Part shown: positions 43,087 to 53,052 of the stretch, one piece after another
How positions within the stretch are numbered: the stretch's first letter is position 1
Layout of the letters: each line of letters opens with the position of its first letter
Notes under the pieces: model-generated
Told to the model about the DNA's origin: nothing
The model's database searches: none
What the model saw: only the letters and a program-made list of their open reading frames with translations
Assembly: GCF_035317345.1 (NCBI RefSeq)
Contig: NZ_JAYKTU010000008.1
Direction: 5' to 3' (one strand)
Length of the DNA: 64,000 bases
Origin: Cellvibrio fontiphilus
GTDB taxonomy: Bacteria; Pseudomonadota; Gammaproteobacteria; Pseudomonadales; Cellvibrionaceae
Made by a program: the position numbers and the translations under genes

Positions 43087-43658
43087 AAAGGGTTACTCCG
43101 GTTTCTGAACTGCATCGCCCGAAAGGGTGTTCTATTTCGTGTGTGCGCATTCATGCCGAATCCAAATCCATTAATGACCCGTGCAAATACCCAGCCATGG
43201 TATAGGCAGTTTTTTATTGTGACTAGCTTGTTTTTTGATCACATATAGGCTAGTCAATTGATTGATAATTGACCTATTTTGCCTGGGTGCCAATAACAGC
43301 AAGGCTTCTGACGGTTTTCAGGCAGTGTTGCTTGGCCGACAAACGGTAAAAAAAATGCCAATAAATGTTATTTTTTGGCTGGTTTTGGGGTGTTCTAGCT
43401 GCCCCAAAGTGGTACGTGCCGTAAATTTTTGTTAAAAAACTGCACAAAAAGCCAGCAAATTTAAGAACTTATGGGTATAAGAGAGCGGTCGTGTTACAGC
43501 CACCCAATGTCTTACTCACATTTTGTGCTTGTGAGGCTCCGGCTTTGAGGGCTTGGATGTGTACAGGCCTGCGACGGATAAAAACCTGCATGAAGCCCAG
43601 TTAAATCCAGTACAATGTCGGCCTTTTCAATTCCCCCGATGCTGAGGCTCTTCCCACT
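43087..43658. promoter_or_regulatory. Divergent mltF/purL intergenic region (572 nt)
   Basis: No credible gene. It contains an inverted repeat TGACTAGC (43220-43227) with GCTAGTCA (43249-43256), a second one GTCAATT (43253-43259) with AATTGAC (43267-43273), and a hairpin TTTGGGG (43384-43390) with CCCCAAA (43402-43408). A TACAAT box lies about 48 nt before purL. No clear PurR operator is visible. The region is AT-rich near the centre. Confidence 0.4.
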
Positions 43659-46600
43659 ATGCTGATTCTGCGTGGCGCTCCCGCTCTTTCCAGTTTCCGT
43701 ACACAAAAACTCCTAGCTACCCTCCAACAGCGCGTACCGGCGGTGATGGGTGTCAGCTCTGAATTTGTACATTTCGCCAACTTGTCTGCGCCCTTGAGCA
43801 CTGAGCAAGAGCAAGTATTGCAACAGCTTTTAACCTATGGCCCTAAAGTCGAGGGTGAAGTGAATCACGAGGGTGAGTTATTTTTGGTGGTGCCACGCTT
43901 GGGCACTATCTCTCCCTGGGCATCCAAGGCCACAGACATTGCCAAAAATACCGGTTTGGCGGCGGTAAAACGTGTTGAGCGTGGTGTTGCTTATTATGTG
44001 CAGGGCAATATTTCCACAGCTGATCGCGCTGTGATCACGGCGGTGTTACACGACCGCATGGTGGAAACCGTATTTGACAGTTTAAGCGCTGCCGAGCAGA
44101 TCTTTGCTGCTCAAGATCCTGCACCGCAAACCAGCGTGGATATTCTGGGTGGCGGGCGTACCGCGTTAGTAGAGGCCAATAAATCCCTTGGATTGGCATT
44201 GGCAGAAGATGAAATCGATTATCTGGTAGATGCCTTCCAGACCCTTGGTCGCAATCCGGTCGATGTTGAATTGATGATGTTTGCCCAGGCTAACTCCGAG
44301 CACTGCCGCCACAAAATCTTCAATGCTTCCTGGACAATCGACGGTGTTGATCAGGATCGCAGCCTGTTCAAGATGATTAAAAACACCAACGAGTTGGGCG
44401 GCGACAATGTGCTTTCCGCCTACGCCGATAACGCCGCGGTAGTCGTTGGTCACGAAGCAGGGCGCTTTTACCCGAACCCGCAAACCAAGGCTTATGAATA
44501 CCACCAAGAACCCATTCATCTATTAATGAAGGTAGAGACTCACAACCATCCCACCGCGATTTCACCTTTCTCGGGCGCGGGCACAGGTTCAGGTGGTGAG
44601 ATTCGCGATGAGGGGGCGGTAGGGCGTGGTTCCAAACCCAAAGTAGGTTTGAATGGTTTTACCGTATCCAACCTGCAAATCCCCGGTTTTGAACAGCCTT
44701 GGGAACAGAACTACGGCAAACCCGGTCGCATCGTGACTGCTCTGGATATCATGATCGAAGGCCCACTGGGTGGCGCTGCGTTTAACAACGAATTTGGTCG
44801 CCCGAACATTTGCGGTTACTTTCGTACCTTTGAAGAAGATTTTGACGGTGAGCGTCGCGGCTACCACAAGCCGATTATGTTGGCCGGTGGTTACGGCAAT
44901 ATCAAAGCAGAACACATTGAAAAGCCGCCCTTTAGTGCAGGCACTAAATTGGTGGTACTCGGTGGCCCGGCGATGTTGATCGGTTTGGGTGGTGGTGCAG
45001 CCTCCTCTATGGCATCCGGTTCTTCCTCGGAAGATTTGGATTTTGCTTCGGTGCAGCGCCAAAATCCGGAAATCGAACGTCGCTGTCAGGAAGTCATTGA
45101 CGCCTGTTGGCAGCAGGGCGAAAACAACCCAATCGCCTTTATTCACGATGTAGGCGCGGGTGGCTTGTCCAACGCTTTCCCTGAATTAGTAAAAGATGGT
45201 GGCACTGGCGGCAAGTTTGAGCTGCGCAATGTGCCCAACGATGAACCCGGCATGAGCCCATTGGCGATTTGGTGTAATGAATCGCAAGAGCGCTATGTGT
45301 TGGCGATCAAACCGGCGGACCTGCCGCGCTTTGAAGCTATTTGCCAGCGCGAGCGCGCACCCTACGCCGTGGTAGGTGAGGCAACCGACGAGAAGCATTT
45401 GCTGGTGAATGACAAACACTTCGATGCCAAACCCGTCGATCTGCCCATGTCAGTGCTGTTTGGCAAGCCGCCCAAAATGCACCGCACCGCGCAAGCACAC
45501 AAAGCAGCGCTGGTGCCTTTCTCCACTGAAGATATCAATATCAACGAGGCTGCTGAACGGGTGTTAAAACACCCGGCGGTAGCGAGCAAAAACTTCCTGA
45601 TCACCATTGGTGACCGCTCAGTTACCGGCATGGTAGTGCGCGATCAAATGGTCGGCCCCTGGCAGGTGCCAGTGGCGGACTGCGCGGTAACTACCGTGAG
45701 TTACGACAGCGTCAAAGGCGAAGCTATGAGCATGGGCGAGCGCACCCCGCTGGCCTTGCTTGATGCCCCCGCTTCCGGCCGTATGGCCATTGCTGAAGCC
45801 ATCACCAACATTGCTGCGACGCGCATTGAAAAACTCTCCGATGTAAAACTCTCGGCTAACTGGATGTGCGCCGCTGGCCACAAAGGTGAAGACGAAAAAC
45901 TCTATCGCACCGTACAAGCCGTGGGTATGGAGCTCTGCCCTGAGTTGGGAATTACTATTCCAGTGGGCAAGGATTCCATGTCCATGCGCACCGCGTGGAA
46001 AGACGGCGATAAAGACAAGGCGGTGACCGCGCCACTGTCGCTGGTTATTTCTGCCTTTGCGCCAGTGGTGGATGTGCGCCAAACCCTTACCCCGCAATTG
46101 CGCACTGATAAGGGCGCGACTGACCTGATCCTGGTTGACCTTGGCAACGGCAAAAACCGCTTGGGCGGCTCGATTCTGGCGCAGGTGTACAACCAAATCG
46201 GCGATGCAGCAGCCGATCTGGATTCCGGTGCCCAACTCAAAGGGTTCTTTAATGCCATGCAAGCGAGCCTGGCGGCCAATGACATCATCGCCTACCACGA
46301 CCGCAGCGATGGCGGTTTGTTTGCCACTATTGCTGAAATGGCCTTTGCTGGTCATACCGGTGTGGATATCAACCTCGATGGTTTGGGTGAAGATGCGCTG
46401 GCGGTTCTGTTCAGCGAAGAGGCGGGGGCGGTGCTGCAAGTGGCGCGCGATAAATCCGCAGTGGTACAGGCGCGTTTTACCGCCGCTGGCATTAGTCATG
46501 TGCGCGTGATTGGTCAATTGAATGACGAAGACACTCTGCGTATTAGCGCCAGTGGCACGGTGATTTTTGATCAGGCGCGCGCGGCATTGCAAAGCCTTTG

Positions 46601-47531
46601 GGCGGAAACCAGCTATCGCATTCAAGCGCTGCGCGATAACCCCGCCTGCGCCCAATCTGAATTCGACGGCATCCTTAAAGCTGATCCCGGCTTGAGTGTC
46701 AAACTCAGCTTTGATCAAAACGAGGATGTTGCCGCACCTTTCATCAACACCGGTGTGCGCCCGAGCATCGCGGTACTGCGCGAGCAGGGCGTGAATGGTC
46801 ATGTGGAAATGGCGGCCGCATTTGATCGTGCCGGCTTTAATGCCGTGGACGTTCATATGAGCGATCTGCTCTCTGGTCGTGTGTCGCTGGAAACCTTCAA
46901 AGGCTTGGTAGCCTGCGGTGGCTTCTCTTATGGTGATGTGTTGGGGGCGGGCGAGGGTTGGTCCAAAACTATTCTATTCAATAACAAAGTGCGCGATGAA
47001 TTCGAGCGCTTCTTCCATCGCAACGACACCTTTAGTTTGGGCGTGTGTAATGGTTGCCAGATGATGTCCAACCTGAAAAACCTCATTCCCGGCGCTGACC
47101 ACTGGCCGCGGTTTGTTCGCAATCTGTCGGAGCAGTTTGAAGCGCGTTTTAGTCTGGTGCAGGTGCAGGAATCTTCATCGGTCTTGTTCAAAGGTATGGC
47201 TGGCTCGCATATGCCGGTTGCTGTGGCGCACGGTGAAGGTTACGCCGAGTTTGCTAACGCCGATGCACTGCAGCGCTGTAACCAAAGCGGTACTGTGGCG
47301 TTGCGTTTTATCGACAACCATTTGAACGCCACCGAAACCTATCCAGCCAACCCTAACGGTTCGCCCTTGGGCATTACCAGTGTGGCGAGCAAAGATGGTC
47401 GCGTCACCATTATGATGCCGCACCCCGAGCGGGTCTTCCGTGCGGTGACCAACTCCTGGAAGCCAGATGATTGGAAGGACGACGGTGCCTGGTTGCGCTT
47501 GTTCCGCAATGCGCGGGTGTTTGTGCAGTAG
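43659..47531 (+). CDS. purL: Phosphoribosylformylglycinamidine synthase (large, fused PurL)
   Basis: A 1290-aa enzyme converting FGAR, ATP and glutamine to FGAM in purine synthesis. The N-terminal PurS-like domain opens with MLILRGAPALSSFR. The two AIRS-type synthetase domains carry HNHPTAISPFSGAGTGSGGEIRDEGAVGRG and the second-domain motifs (CHDVGAGGLSNAFPE-like, here IHDVGAGGLSNAFPE). The C-terminal class I glutamine amidotransferase has the nucleophile Cys in GVCNGCQMM and His/Glu in MMPHPERVFR. Length is that of E. coli PurL. The large antisense frames inside are shadows. Confidence 0.97.
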   Translation: MLILRGAPALSSFRTQKLLATLQQRVPAVMGVSSEFVHFANLSAPLSTEQEQVLQQLLTYGPKVEGEVNHEGELFLVVPRLGTISPWASKATDIAKNTGLAAVKRVERGVAYYVQGNISTADRAVITAVLHDRMVETVFDSLSAAEQIFAAQDPAPQTSVDILGGGRTALVEANKSLGLALAEDEIDYLVDAFQTLGRNPVDVELMMFAQANSEHCRHKIFNASWTIDGVDQDRSLFKMIKNTNELGGDNVLSAYADNAAVVVGHEAGRFYPNPQTKAYEYHQEPIHLLMKVETHNHPTAISPFSGAGTGSGGEIRDEGAVGRGSKPKVGLNGFTVSNLQIPGFEQPWEQNYGKPGRIVTALDIMIEGPLGGAAFNNEFGRPNICGYFRTFEEDFDGERRGYHKPIMLAGGYGNIKAEHIEKPPFSAGTKLVVLGGPAMLIGLGGGAASSMASGSSSEDLDFASVQRQNPEIERRCQEVIDACWQQGENNPIAFIHDVGAGGLSNAFPELVKDGGTGGKFELRNVPNDEPGMSPLAIWCNESQERYVLAIKPADLPRFEAICQRERAPYAVVGEATDEKHLLVNDKHFDAKPVDLPMSVLFGKPPKMHRTAQAHKAALVPFSTEDININEAAERVLKHPAVASKNFLITIGDRSVTGMVVRDQMVGPWQVPVADCAVTTVSYDSVKGEAMSMGERTPLALLDAPASGRMAIAEAITNIAATRIEKLSDVKLSANWMCAAGHKGEDEKLYRTVQAVGMELCPELGITIPVGKDSMSMRTAWKDGDKDKAVTAPLSLVISAFAPVVDVRQTLTPQLRTDKGATDLILVDLGNGKNRLGGSILAQVYNQIGDAAADLDSGAQLKGFFNAMQASLAANDIIAYHDRSDGGLFATIAEMAFAGHTGVDINLDGLGEDALAVLFSEEAGAVLQVARDKSAVVQARFTAAGISHVRVIGQLNDEDTLRISASGTVIFDQARAALQSLWAETSYRIQALRDNPACAQSEFDGILKADPGLSVKLSFDQNEDVAAPFINTGVRPSIAVLREQGVNGHVEMAAAFDRAGFNAVDVHMSDLLSGRVSLETFKGLVACGGFSYGDVLGAGEGWSKTILFNNKVRDEFERFFHRNDTFSLGVCNGCQMMSNLKNLIPGADHWPRFVRNLSEQFEARFSLVQVQESSSVLFKGMAGSHMPVAVAHGEGYAEFANADALQRCNQSGTVALRFIDNHLNATETYPANPNGSPLGITSVASKDGRVTIMMPHPERVFRAVTNSWKPDDWKDDGAWLRLFRNARVFVQ

Positions 47532-47564
47532 GTTCCAGCAACATTAAAAAACCAAACAAAAAAG

Positions 47565-47585
47565 GAGGCTTAGGCCTCTTTTTTT
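47565..47585 (+). terminator. Intrinsic terminator after purL
   Basis: GAGGC (47565-47569) and GCCTC (47574-47578), loop TTAG, followed by seven T, 34 nt after the purL stop. Confidence 0.75.
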
Positions 47586-47739
47586 GTGCGTGTAATTCCG
47601 GCATATCGACTGCTGATCATCTGTTCTGAGGTTTATTGGAGCTTAGTGGGCACAATTTATTACAGCTATGACGAAGCTGCCTTTGCATACTGGGTTAATC
47701 AAAAGCCATGCATTGTTAACAATAAAAGGAGCAGCGGGT

Positions 47740-48801
47740 GTGAATATGTCAAAAAATATGGTCTTGAGCCTGAGCATTTTTCTTGTGTTATTGCTGTCTG
47801 CTTGCGGCGGGAGCAGTGATCTACCCAAGCCCTCCATGACCCTGGAGTACGAGGGGCTGGATGGCCGCATCATCACCCGCTTGTACCAAGATGAGCAGAA
47901 TTTGCTTGCCGCGACGGATAGAGGGCTCTATCTCAAACAACAAGATTCAACCTGGCAATTGGCTGGTTTAGAGGAGCGCGAAATTTTGGATGTCGCCGTC
48001 ATAGCTCCGGGGCACTACCTTGCGACAACAGAATTGTTATCGGGTGATGTTTTGGAATATCGCCTGTTTGAAACCCTGAATGGGGGTCAAAGCTGGCAGG
48101 AAATTACCCACAATTTTGGTGGCGATGAAGGGCCGGAAGCTATTTATGGTTTGCATTACGATGCTGATAATCGGGCGCTTTACGCCACTGGTATAGAGTC
48201 GCTAGCCGCGTCCTATGACGAGGGGCGCAGTTGGGTTTTGCTGGAAGGTTTGTGGCATGCGTTTGGGCAGCGCAAGGCTATTGTTAAACGCAACCCGGCT
48301 ACTAACGAGATTTGGTTCGGTGGCCAAAACGCGTTTGAACAGCTGGTGCTCAGGGTTTATTCACTCGATACCGGTGAGCTGCGCGGTTACAGCGATTTAT
48401 TGCCCAATCCCAGCGTCATCTACGGTATTCAGTTTGATCCTGCGCGCCCTGATTGGGTGTTGGTATCGGGTGAGGGTGGGGTTTTGTCCAGCAGTGATCG
48501 TGGGGCTAACTGGACAACATTAATTGGCGATGTGGATTACCGTTTTTATTTTGATGTGGCCATAGATCCGCAGAATCCGAATCGGCTTTATACCGGTGGG
48601 TGGGATAAAAATTGGGATAGCCCCCAGCAACTGGTTTTTGAAGTGTCCGCAGATGGCGGCGCGAATTGGAAACAATATGCCTATTCCGACCCAACATTTT
48701 TTGGTGGCGTGCGCAGTATGATTTCTGTAGTTGAAAAGGGTAAAACACGCGTATATTTAGGTCTGTATCGTGGCGGCGTCATGAAGGTGACAATTTTGTA
48801 A
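47740..48801 (+). CDS. Asp-box (BNR) beta-propeller lipoprotein
   Basis: A 353-aa exported lipoprotein. GTG at 47740 is favoured because AAGGAG (47726-47731) is 8 nt upstream; ATG at 47746 is the alternative. The signal peptide ends in LLSAC lipobox. The mature protein is a propeller with repeated Asp-boxes: SYDEGRSW, SSDRGANW and SADGGANW, with a degenerate TLNGGQSW. These occur in sialidases and photosystem assembly factors, but no catalytic residues are recognisable. The function is unknown. It follows purL after a terminator. Confidence 0.78.
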   Translation: MNMSKNMVLSLSIFLVLLLSACGGSSDLPKPSMTLEYEGLDGRIITRLYQDEQNLLAATDRGLYLKQQDSTWQLAGLEEREILDVAVIAPGHYLATTELLSGDVLEYRLFETLNGGQSWQEITHNFGGDEGPEAIYGLHYDADNRALYATGIESLAASYDEGRSWVLLEGLWHAFGQRKAIVKRNPATNEIWFGGQNAFEQLVLRVYSLDTGELRGYSDLLPNPSVIYGIQFDPARPDWVLVSGEGGVLSSSDRGANWTTLIGDVDYRFYFDVAIDPQNPNRLYTGGWDKNWDSPQQLVFEVSADGGANWKQYAYSDPTFFGGVRSMISVVEKGKTRVYLGLYRGGVMKVTIL

Positions 48802-48879
48802 ATGCATCAACAGTCCAACAACTGATGGTTGCAGGCTTAACGTCCCGTCTTCAAGTTCCGAATCAAAGGTAGGTGTGTG

Positions 48880-49569
48880 ATGAAAACATTAATCAACAAT
48901 CCCGGTATGACACTCTCAGTGATATTTCTAGCAGCGAGTCTGATCAGTGGGTGCTCCATGACCAAGCCCCACGAACAGGAAGCAGCGCGCAAAGCGGATC
49001 AAGCAGGTTTAAGCGCGGTGGAAAAAAGCCGTTTTGACGGTACTTTTGTGGCGCCTAACGCGCAGTTTGCCCATTACAAATCATTGCTTGTGGAACAATT
49101 GGATTTAAGTGAAGTGAAAATCCGCAAACAAACCCCGGATAAAATTAATGACACGCCCTGGGAGTTAAACGACGCTGATCGTCGTTATTATCAGGAGCGT
49201 TACAGTGAAGCCCTCATGAATAACCTGATCGCCGATGGTCGTTTCACTACTTCATTACAAGCGGGCGCTGAGGTGCTGCAAATAAAAGCCAAAGTCTTGG
49301 AAATCGCTCCTTTGGCAAGTAAAGACGATTCCAAAGGGCGCCCCACGATGATGAAAGTTTACAGTGAGGGCATGGGAACCATGACGTTGGAGCTTACGCT
49401 GATTGATTCCACAACAGGTAATTTATTGGCGATTATTACTGACCGTCGCGATTTGGGGCGTATCTGGGAGGAGAACAATCGGGTAACCAACAACATCCAA
49501 ATCCGTCTGGCATTTAATCAATGGCTGCGTAATTTACGTACCGAGCTGGATCGGTTGTCCGTTAAATAA
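48880..49569 (+). CDS. DUF3313-type lipoprotein
   Basis: A 229-aa lipoprotein with lipobox LISGC. ATG 48880 is used rather than the GTG three bases earlier. The mature part contains YKSLLVEQLDLSEV, a mid-domain with RYYQERYSEALMNNL and a C-terminal TLIDSTTGNLLAIITDRRDLGR block that fits DUF3313-family lipoproteins, whose role is unknown. It is probably co-transcribed with the propeller gene 78 nt upstream; a strong terminator follows. Confidence 0.75.
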   Translation: MKTLINNPGMTLSVIFLAASLISGCSMTKPHEQEAARKADQAGLSAVEKSRFDGTFVAPNAQFAHYKSLLVEQLDLSEVKIRKQTPDKINDTPWELNDADRRYYQERYSEALMNNLIADGRFTTSLQAGAEVLQIKAKVLEIAPLASKDDSKGRPTMMKVYSEGMGTMTLELTLIDSTTGNLLAIITDRRDLGRIWEENNRVTNNIQIRLAFNQWLRNLRTELDRLSVK

Positions 49570-49616
49570 ATGTAGCGGTCGCTGCTTCATCAGTCTTATG
49601 AGCGGTTATCAATAAA

Positions 49617-49652
49617 AAGGGGAGGGTCATTACTGACCTTCCCCTTTTTTTT
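49617..49652. terminator. Intrinsic terminator between the DUF3313 gene and trxB
   Basis: A 13-bp stem with one G-U pair (49617-49629 with 49634-49646, loop TTAC) flanked by A-run and T-run, bidirectional for the convergent genes. Confidence 0.9.
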
Positions 49653-49672
49653 GCGCGTCTGCCGCTGTGCAA

Positions 49673-50623
49673 TTACTGCAGATCGTCCAAATATTTTTCA
49701 GCATCCAATGCCGCCATACACCCGGCGCCGGAAGAAGTAATAGCCTGACGATAGATATGGTCAGCAACATCGCCTGCAGCAAATACGCCGGGGATATTGG
49801 TAGCAGTTGCATTGCCTTCCAGGCCACTTTTCACTTTGATGTAGCCATTGTGCATATCCAATTGGCCTTCAAAGATATCGGTATTGGGTTTGTGACCTAT
49901 GGCGATAAACACGCCCGCCACATCAATTTCTTGGGTTGCTCCATCCTTTGTGCTTTTCAGGCGCAGGCCGGTCACGCCGGAATCGTTACCCAGAACTTCC
50001 TCTAGCTGATGGTTCCAAATCACTTTGATATTACCGTTGGCAACTTTAGCCATAAGTTTATCTTGTAGGATTTTCTCTGATTTCAATTTGTCACGGCGGT
50101 GAATCAGTGTGACTTCGCTGGCAATATTGGAGAGGTAGAGCGCTTCTTCAACAGCGGTATTGCCACCGCCGACTACCGCAACTTTTTGACCGCGGTAGAA
50201 GAAACCATCACAGGTTGCACAGGCGCTGACGCCTTTACCCATGAAAGCTTCTTCTGAAGGCAAACCCAAATATTGGGCTGAGGCACCGGTAGAAATAATG
50301 AGCGCATCGCAAGTGTAGGTATTGGAGCCTATCAGCTTGAAGGGGCGCTCGGTCAGAATAGTTTCGTGAATATGATCGAATACGATTTGGGTATCAAATC
50401 GCTCGGCATGCTGTTGCATTTGCACCATCAGATCAGGGCCTTGCAGGTCGTGCACACCACCGGGCCAGTTCTCTACTTCAGTCGTAGTGGTTAATTGACC
50501 ACCTTGTTGCATACCGGTGATAACCACAGGTTTAAGGTTGGCGCGGGCGGCGTATATCGCTGCTGTGTAACCAGCGGGGCCGGAGCCGAGGATAATTAAA
50601 CGGTGGTGTTGTACGTCACTCAT
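49673..50623 (-). CDS. trxB: Thioredoxin reductase TrxB
   Basis: A flavoenzyme of 316 aa that reduces thioredoxin with NADPH. FAD-binding LGSGPAGYTAAIYAARANL, the redox-active CATC (in VSACATCDGFF), NADPH-binding VGGGNTAVEEALYL and the C-terminal GVFAAGDVADHIYRQA are all present. Start ATG 50621-50623 has AAGGA about 7 nt upstream; the 15-codon N-terminal extension in the same frame is rejected. Confidence 0.96.
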   Translation of the reverse strand: MSDVQHHRLIILGSGPAGYTAAIYAARANLKPVVITGMQQGGQLTTTTEVENWPGGVHDLQGPDLMVQMQQHAERFDTQIVFDHIHETILTERPFKLIGSNTYTCDALIISTGASAQYLGLPSEEAFMGKGVSACATCDGFFYRGQKVAVVGGGNTAVEEALYLSNIASEVTLIHRRDKLKSEKILQDKLMAKVANGNIKVIWNHQLEEVLGNDSGVTGLRLKSTKDGATQEIDVAGVFIAIGHKPNTDIFEGQLDMHNGYIKVKSGLEGNATATNIPGVFAAGDVADHIYRQAITSSGAGCMAALDAEKYLDDLQ

Positions 50624-50803
50624 AGTAAATCCTTGAAGTTGCAAAGAAAAATTAAGGAAAAAACCCAAAAGGAAACCCGGAGGATTTTGGTGGTGTGGGC
50701 ATGGCCCCTTAATGTGGGGGCATGATAGGCGAATCGCAATAGCGGCGCAAAATTGTCTGGCTCAATCTGCCGTATTGGGTTTGGCTATTTGCCTCGCGCG
50801 CAA

Positions 50804-52561
50804 TCACCCCGTGAGAGCGTTTAAAACGGACAAGCGATTGCTCCACTCGTTGGCATTGTGATCGCGCAGGAATTGCTCAAAAGCGTCCGGTGGTAATGGT
50901 TTGGAGAATAAATAGCCCTGCAGCAGATCCGCGCCATAATCGCGGCAAATAAGAGCTTGCTCGCGCGTTTCGACCCCTTCCACAACTACAACCAAATCCA
51001 GGCTTTTGGCAAATACAATCATGGCGCGCAATATCCGGCAGTCAGCAGGGTTAGTGGGTACGCCTTGTACAAATTTGCGGTCGATTTTTAAGGTGCGCGC
51101 GGGCAGCTCTTTGAGATAGGAAATAGACGAATAACCTGTGCCAAAATCGTCCACGGCTATATCTATTCCGTAATCTCGAATCATCTGTAATTTCTGGGCA
51201 GTACGCCCCAGATTTTCAATGAGAATGGATTCGGTAATTTCAAGGCTCACACAGTGCCCCGGTAAACCACACAGATTGAGATCGGTGATAATCGCGCTGT
51301 ATAGATCTTCATCTGTCAGTAGTTGTGCGCAAACATTAAATTTCATATTGAATTCATCATCGACCAGCCCCTCATGTCGCCATTTGGATAACTGCTTGCA
51401 GGCATTCAAGCGGCTGCGCGAATCGATCTCGCTGATCAAGCCAATTTCTTCCGCCAGAGTGATAAATTCACTGGGTGGCAATATGCCGCGCTCGGGGTGA
51501 TCCCAGCGGATTAAACCTTCGGCGCCGCAGACCTGCATAGTTTGTGCATCCACAATTGGCTGATAAAAAAGCACAAAATGATCGGTGGGAATGAGCGCGC
51601 GCAATTCTTTTTCCATGCGCAACCGCTCCTCCATTTGGGCTTGCATCGCAGGTGAAAAAAACTGGTAATTGTCACGGCCATCTTGTTTGGCGCGATACAT
51701 GGCCATATCGGCGGCTTTGAGTAAATCGCTCGCGCTGTCGCCGGCTTCGGGGTAGGTGGCTATGCCTATGCTGCTGGAAATACTGTGTTCGTTATTGCCC
51801 ACCATAATCGGCCTACGCAAATCGTCCAGGATACGCTGTGCCAATTGGCAGATGGCTTCGTGGTTTTCAAAGTTGTGTGCGAGAATTGCAAATTCATCGC
51901 CACCTAATCGGCATACTACGTCGCCTGCGCGCACAACATGTACCAGCCGCTGCGCAACTTCTTTGAGCACCTGATCGCCGATGACATGGCCCAAGCCATC
52001 GTTGATAAATTTAAAATTATCCAAATCCAAAAACAGTAATGCCAATTGATCTTGTTGGCGTTTGGTGCGCTGGATTGCAGCGCGCAAACTTTCATCAAAG
52101 TAATAACGATTGGCAAGCCCGGTGAGCGAATCATTTTCAGCCAGGGCTCGCAGGCGCTGATGGCTTTCTTGTAACTGATGTTCCAGTTCATGGCGCGCAC
52201 GAGCGTGGGTAATCGCACGGGTTAAATGTTTGTGGGCAATTTCCGATTTAAACAGTACATCCTGTGCCCCGGCTTCAATAAATTCGCGCTCCAGGTCTTC
52301 ATCGGCGCTGGCGCCGGTAAGGATAATTACGGCGGCATGGTGATTGGGGTGTTTAGCCAGCAGTTGCAGTACTTCCATCCCGTCGATATCAGGCAGGCGA
52401 TAGTCGAGTAGTACCGCATCAAAATCTTCGCTATCAAATTGTTCCAGCCCTTCTTTGGCGGAACTTGCCTGGGCGATAGTAATGTCCCACTCAGATTTTT
52501 TGAAGGTGCGAACGATCGCCTGTCGATCCAGTTCATTGTCATCGATTAATAGTAGCTTCAT
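50804..52561 (-). CDS. Receiver-GGDEF-EAL c-di-GMP enzyme
   Basis: A 585-aa protein for c-di-GMP metabolism. The receiver domain (residues 1-120) has acceptor Asp53 (LLDYRLPD). The GGDEF domain is intact (RLGGDEF, 218-224), with an RxxD inhibitory site (R211-D214) five residues before it, so cyclase activity with product feedback is likely. The EAL domain reads EGL (E348-L350) instead of EAL, but other catalytic motifs (LEITES, DDFGTGYSS, VEGVE) are kept, so phosphodiesterase activity remains possible. It is last in the kinase-receiver operon. Confidence 0.93.
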   Translation of the reverse strand: MKLLLIDDNELDRQAIVRTFKKSEWDITIAQASSAKEGLEQFDSEDFDAVLLDYRLPDIDGMEVLQLLAKHPNHHAAVIILTGASADEDLEREFIEAGAQDVLFKSEIAHKHLTRAITHARARHELEHQLQESHQRLRALAENDSLTGLANRYYFDESLRAAIQRTKRQQDQLALLFLDLDNFKFINDGLGHVIGDQVLKEVAQRLVHVVRAGDVVCRLGGDEFAILAHNFENHEAICQLAQRILDDLRRPIMVGNNEHSISSSIGIATYPEAGDSASDLLKAADMAMYRAKQDGRDNYQFFSPAMQAQMEERLRMEKELRALIPTDHFVLFYQPIVDAQTMQVCGAEGLIRWDHPERGILPPSEFITLAEEIGLISEIDSRSRLNACKQLSKWRHEGLVDDEFNMKFNVCAQLLTDEDLYSAIITDLNLCGLPGHCVSLEITESILIENLGRTAQKLQMIRDYGIDIAVDDFGTGYSSISYLKELPARTLKIDRKFVQGVPTNPADCRILRAMIVFAKSLDLVVVVEGVETREQALICRDYGADLLQGYLFSKPLPPDAFEQFLRDHNANEWSNRLSVLNALTG

Positions 52562-52593
52562 GCAAATTAGATCTCCGGGTTTTAACGCCAGGG

Positions 52594-53052
52594 TTACTGT
52601 TGGCTATCGGGTAATTCGATCACGCGCCAGTAGTGATCAAGCAGCCCAATCACCTGCATAAAATCGCTATCCATGCGCTGTTTAAGTAAATAGCCCGCCA
52701 CATGCTCACGGTAGGCTGCCAAAATATCTTCATCGGATTTGGATGTGGTCAGCACAAACACTACCGCATGGGTGAGTTCCGGGTCTGCGCGCAATACTTC
52801 CAAAAACTCTATGCCATTCATGCGCGGCATATTGATATCCAAAAGGATAATGTAAGGGGTGGGAACATCGCCATTACGCAACATTTCAAGCGCTTCCAAA
52901 CCGTCTTTGGCGCGGTAAAGCGGGTTGAGTAGTTTTAGTTTGTGCAGTGCACGGCGCAGAGCGGTAGCGTCAATATCGTCGTCGTCAATAATTAGCAAGC
53001 TCACGGTTTTAAACTGGCCCAGATGTAAATTGGGGTAGGGTTTATCACTCAT
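52594..53052 (-). CDS. Single-domain response regulator
   Basis: A 152-aa stand-alone receiver of the Rcp1-like type. Acidic cluster IIDDDD (residues 21-26), acceptor Asp72 (LLDINMPRMNG) and Lys in GYLLKQR are visible. No output domain follows. It overlaps the upstream histidine kinase gene by 8 nt and precedes the GGDEF-EAL regulator by 32 nt, so it probably relays or competes for phosphate in the same pathway. Confidence 0.93.
   Translation of the reverse strand: MSDKPYPNLHLGQFKTVSLLIIDDDDIDATALRRALHKLKLLNPLYRAKDGLEALEMLRNGDVPTPYIILLDINMPRMNGIEFLEVLRADPELTHAVVFVLTTSKSDEDILAAYREHVAGYLLKQRMDSDFMQVIGLLDHYWRVIELPDSQQ

Noticed and set aside
44589..45146. Antisense frame of 185 codons inside purL
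   Set aside because: Same reasoning: it opposes conserved PurL synthetase motifs and shows no independent start or domain.
45618..46856. Long antisense open frame (412 codons) inside purL
   Set aside because: It is antisense to a strongly conserved enzyme, has low-complexity His/Ala-rich translation and no family motifs. It is a shadow of GC-skewed codon use.
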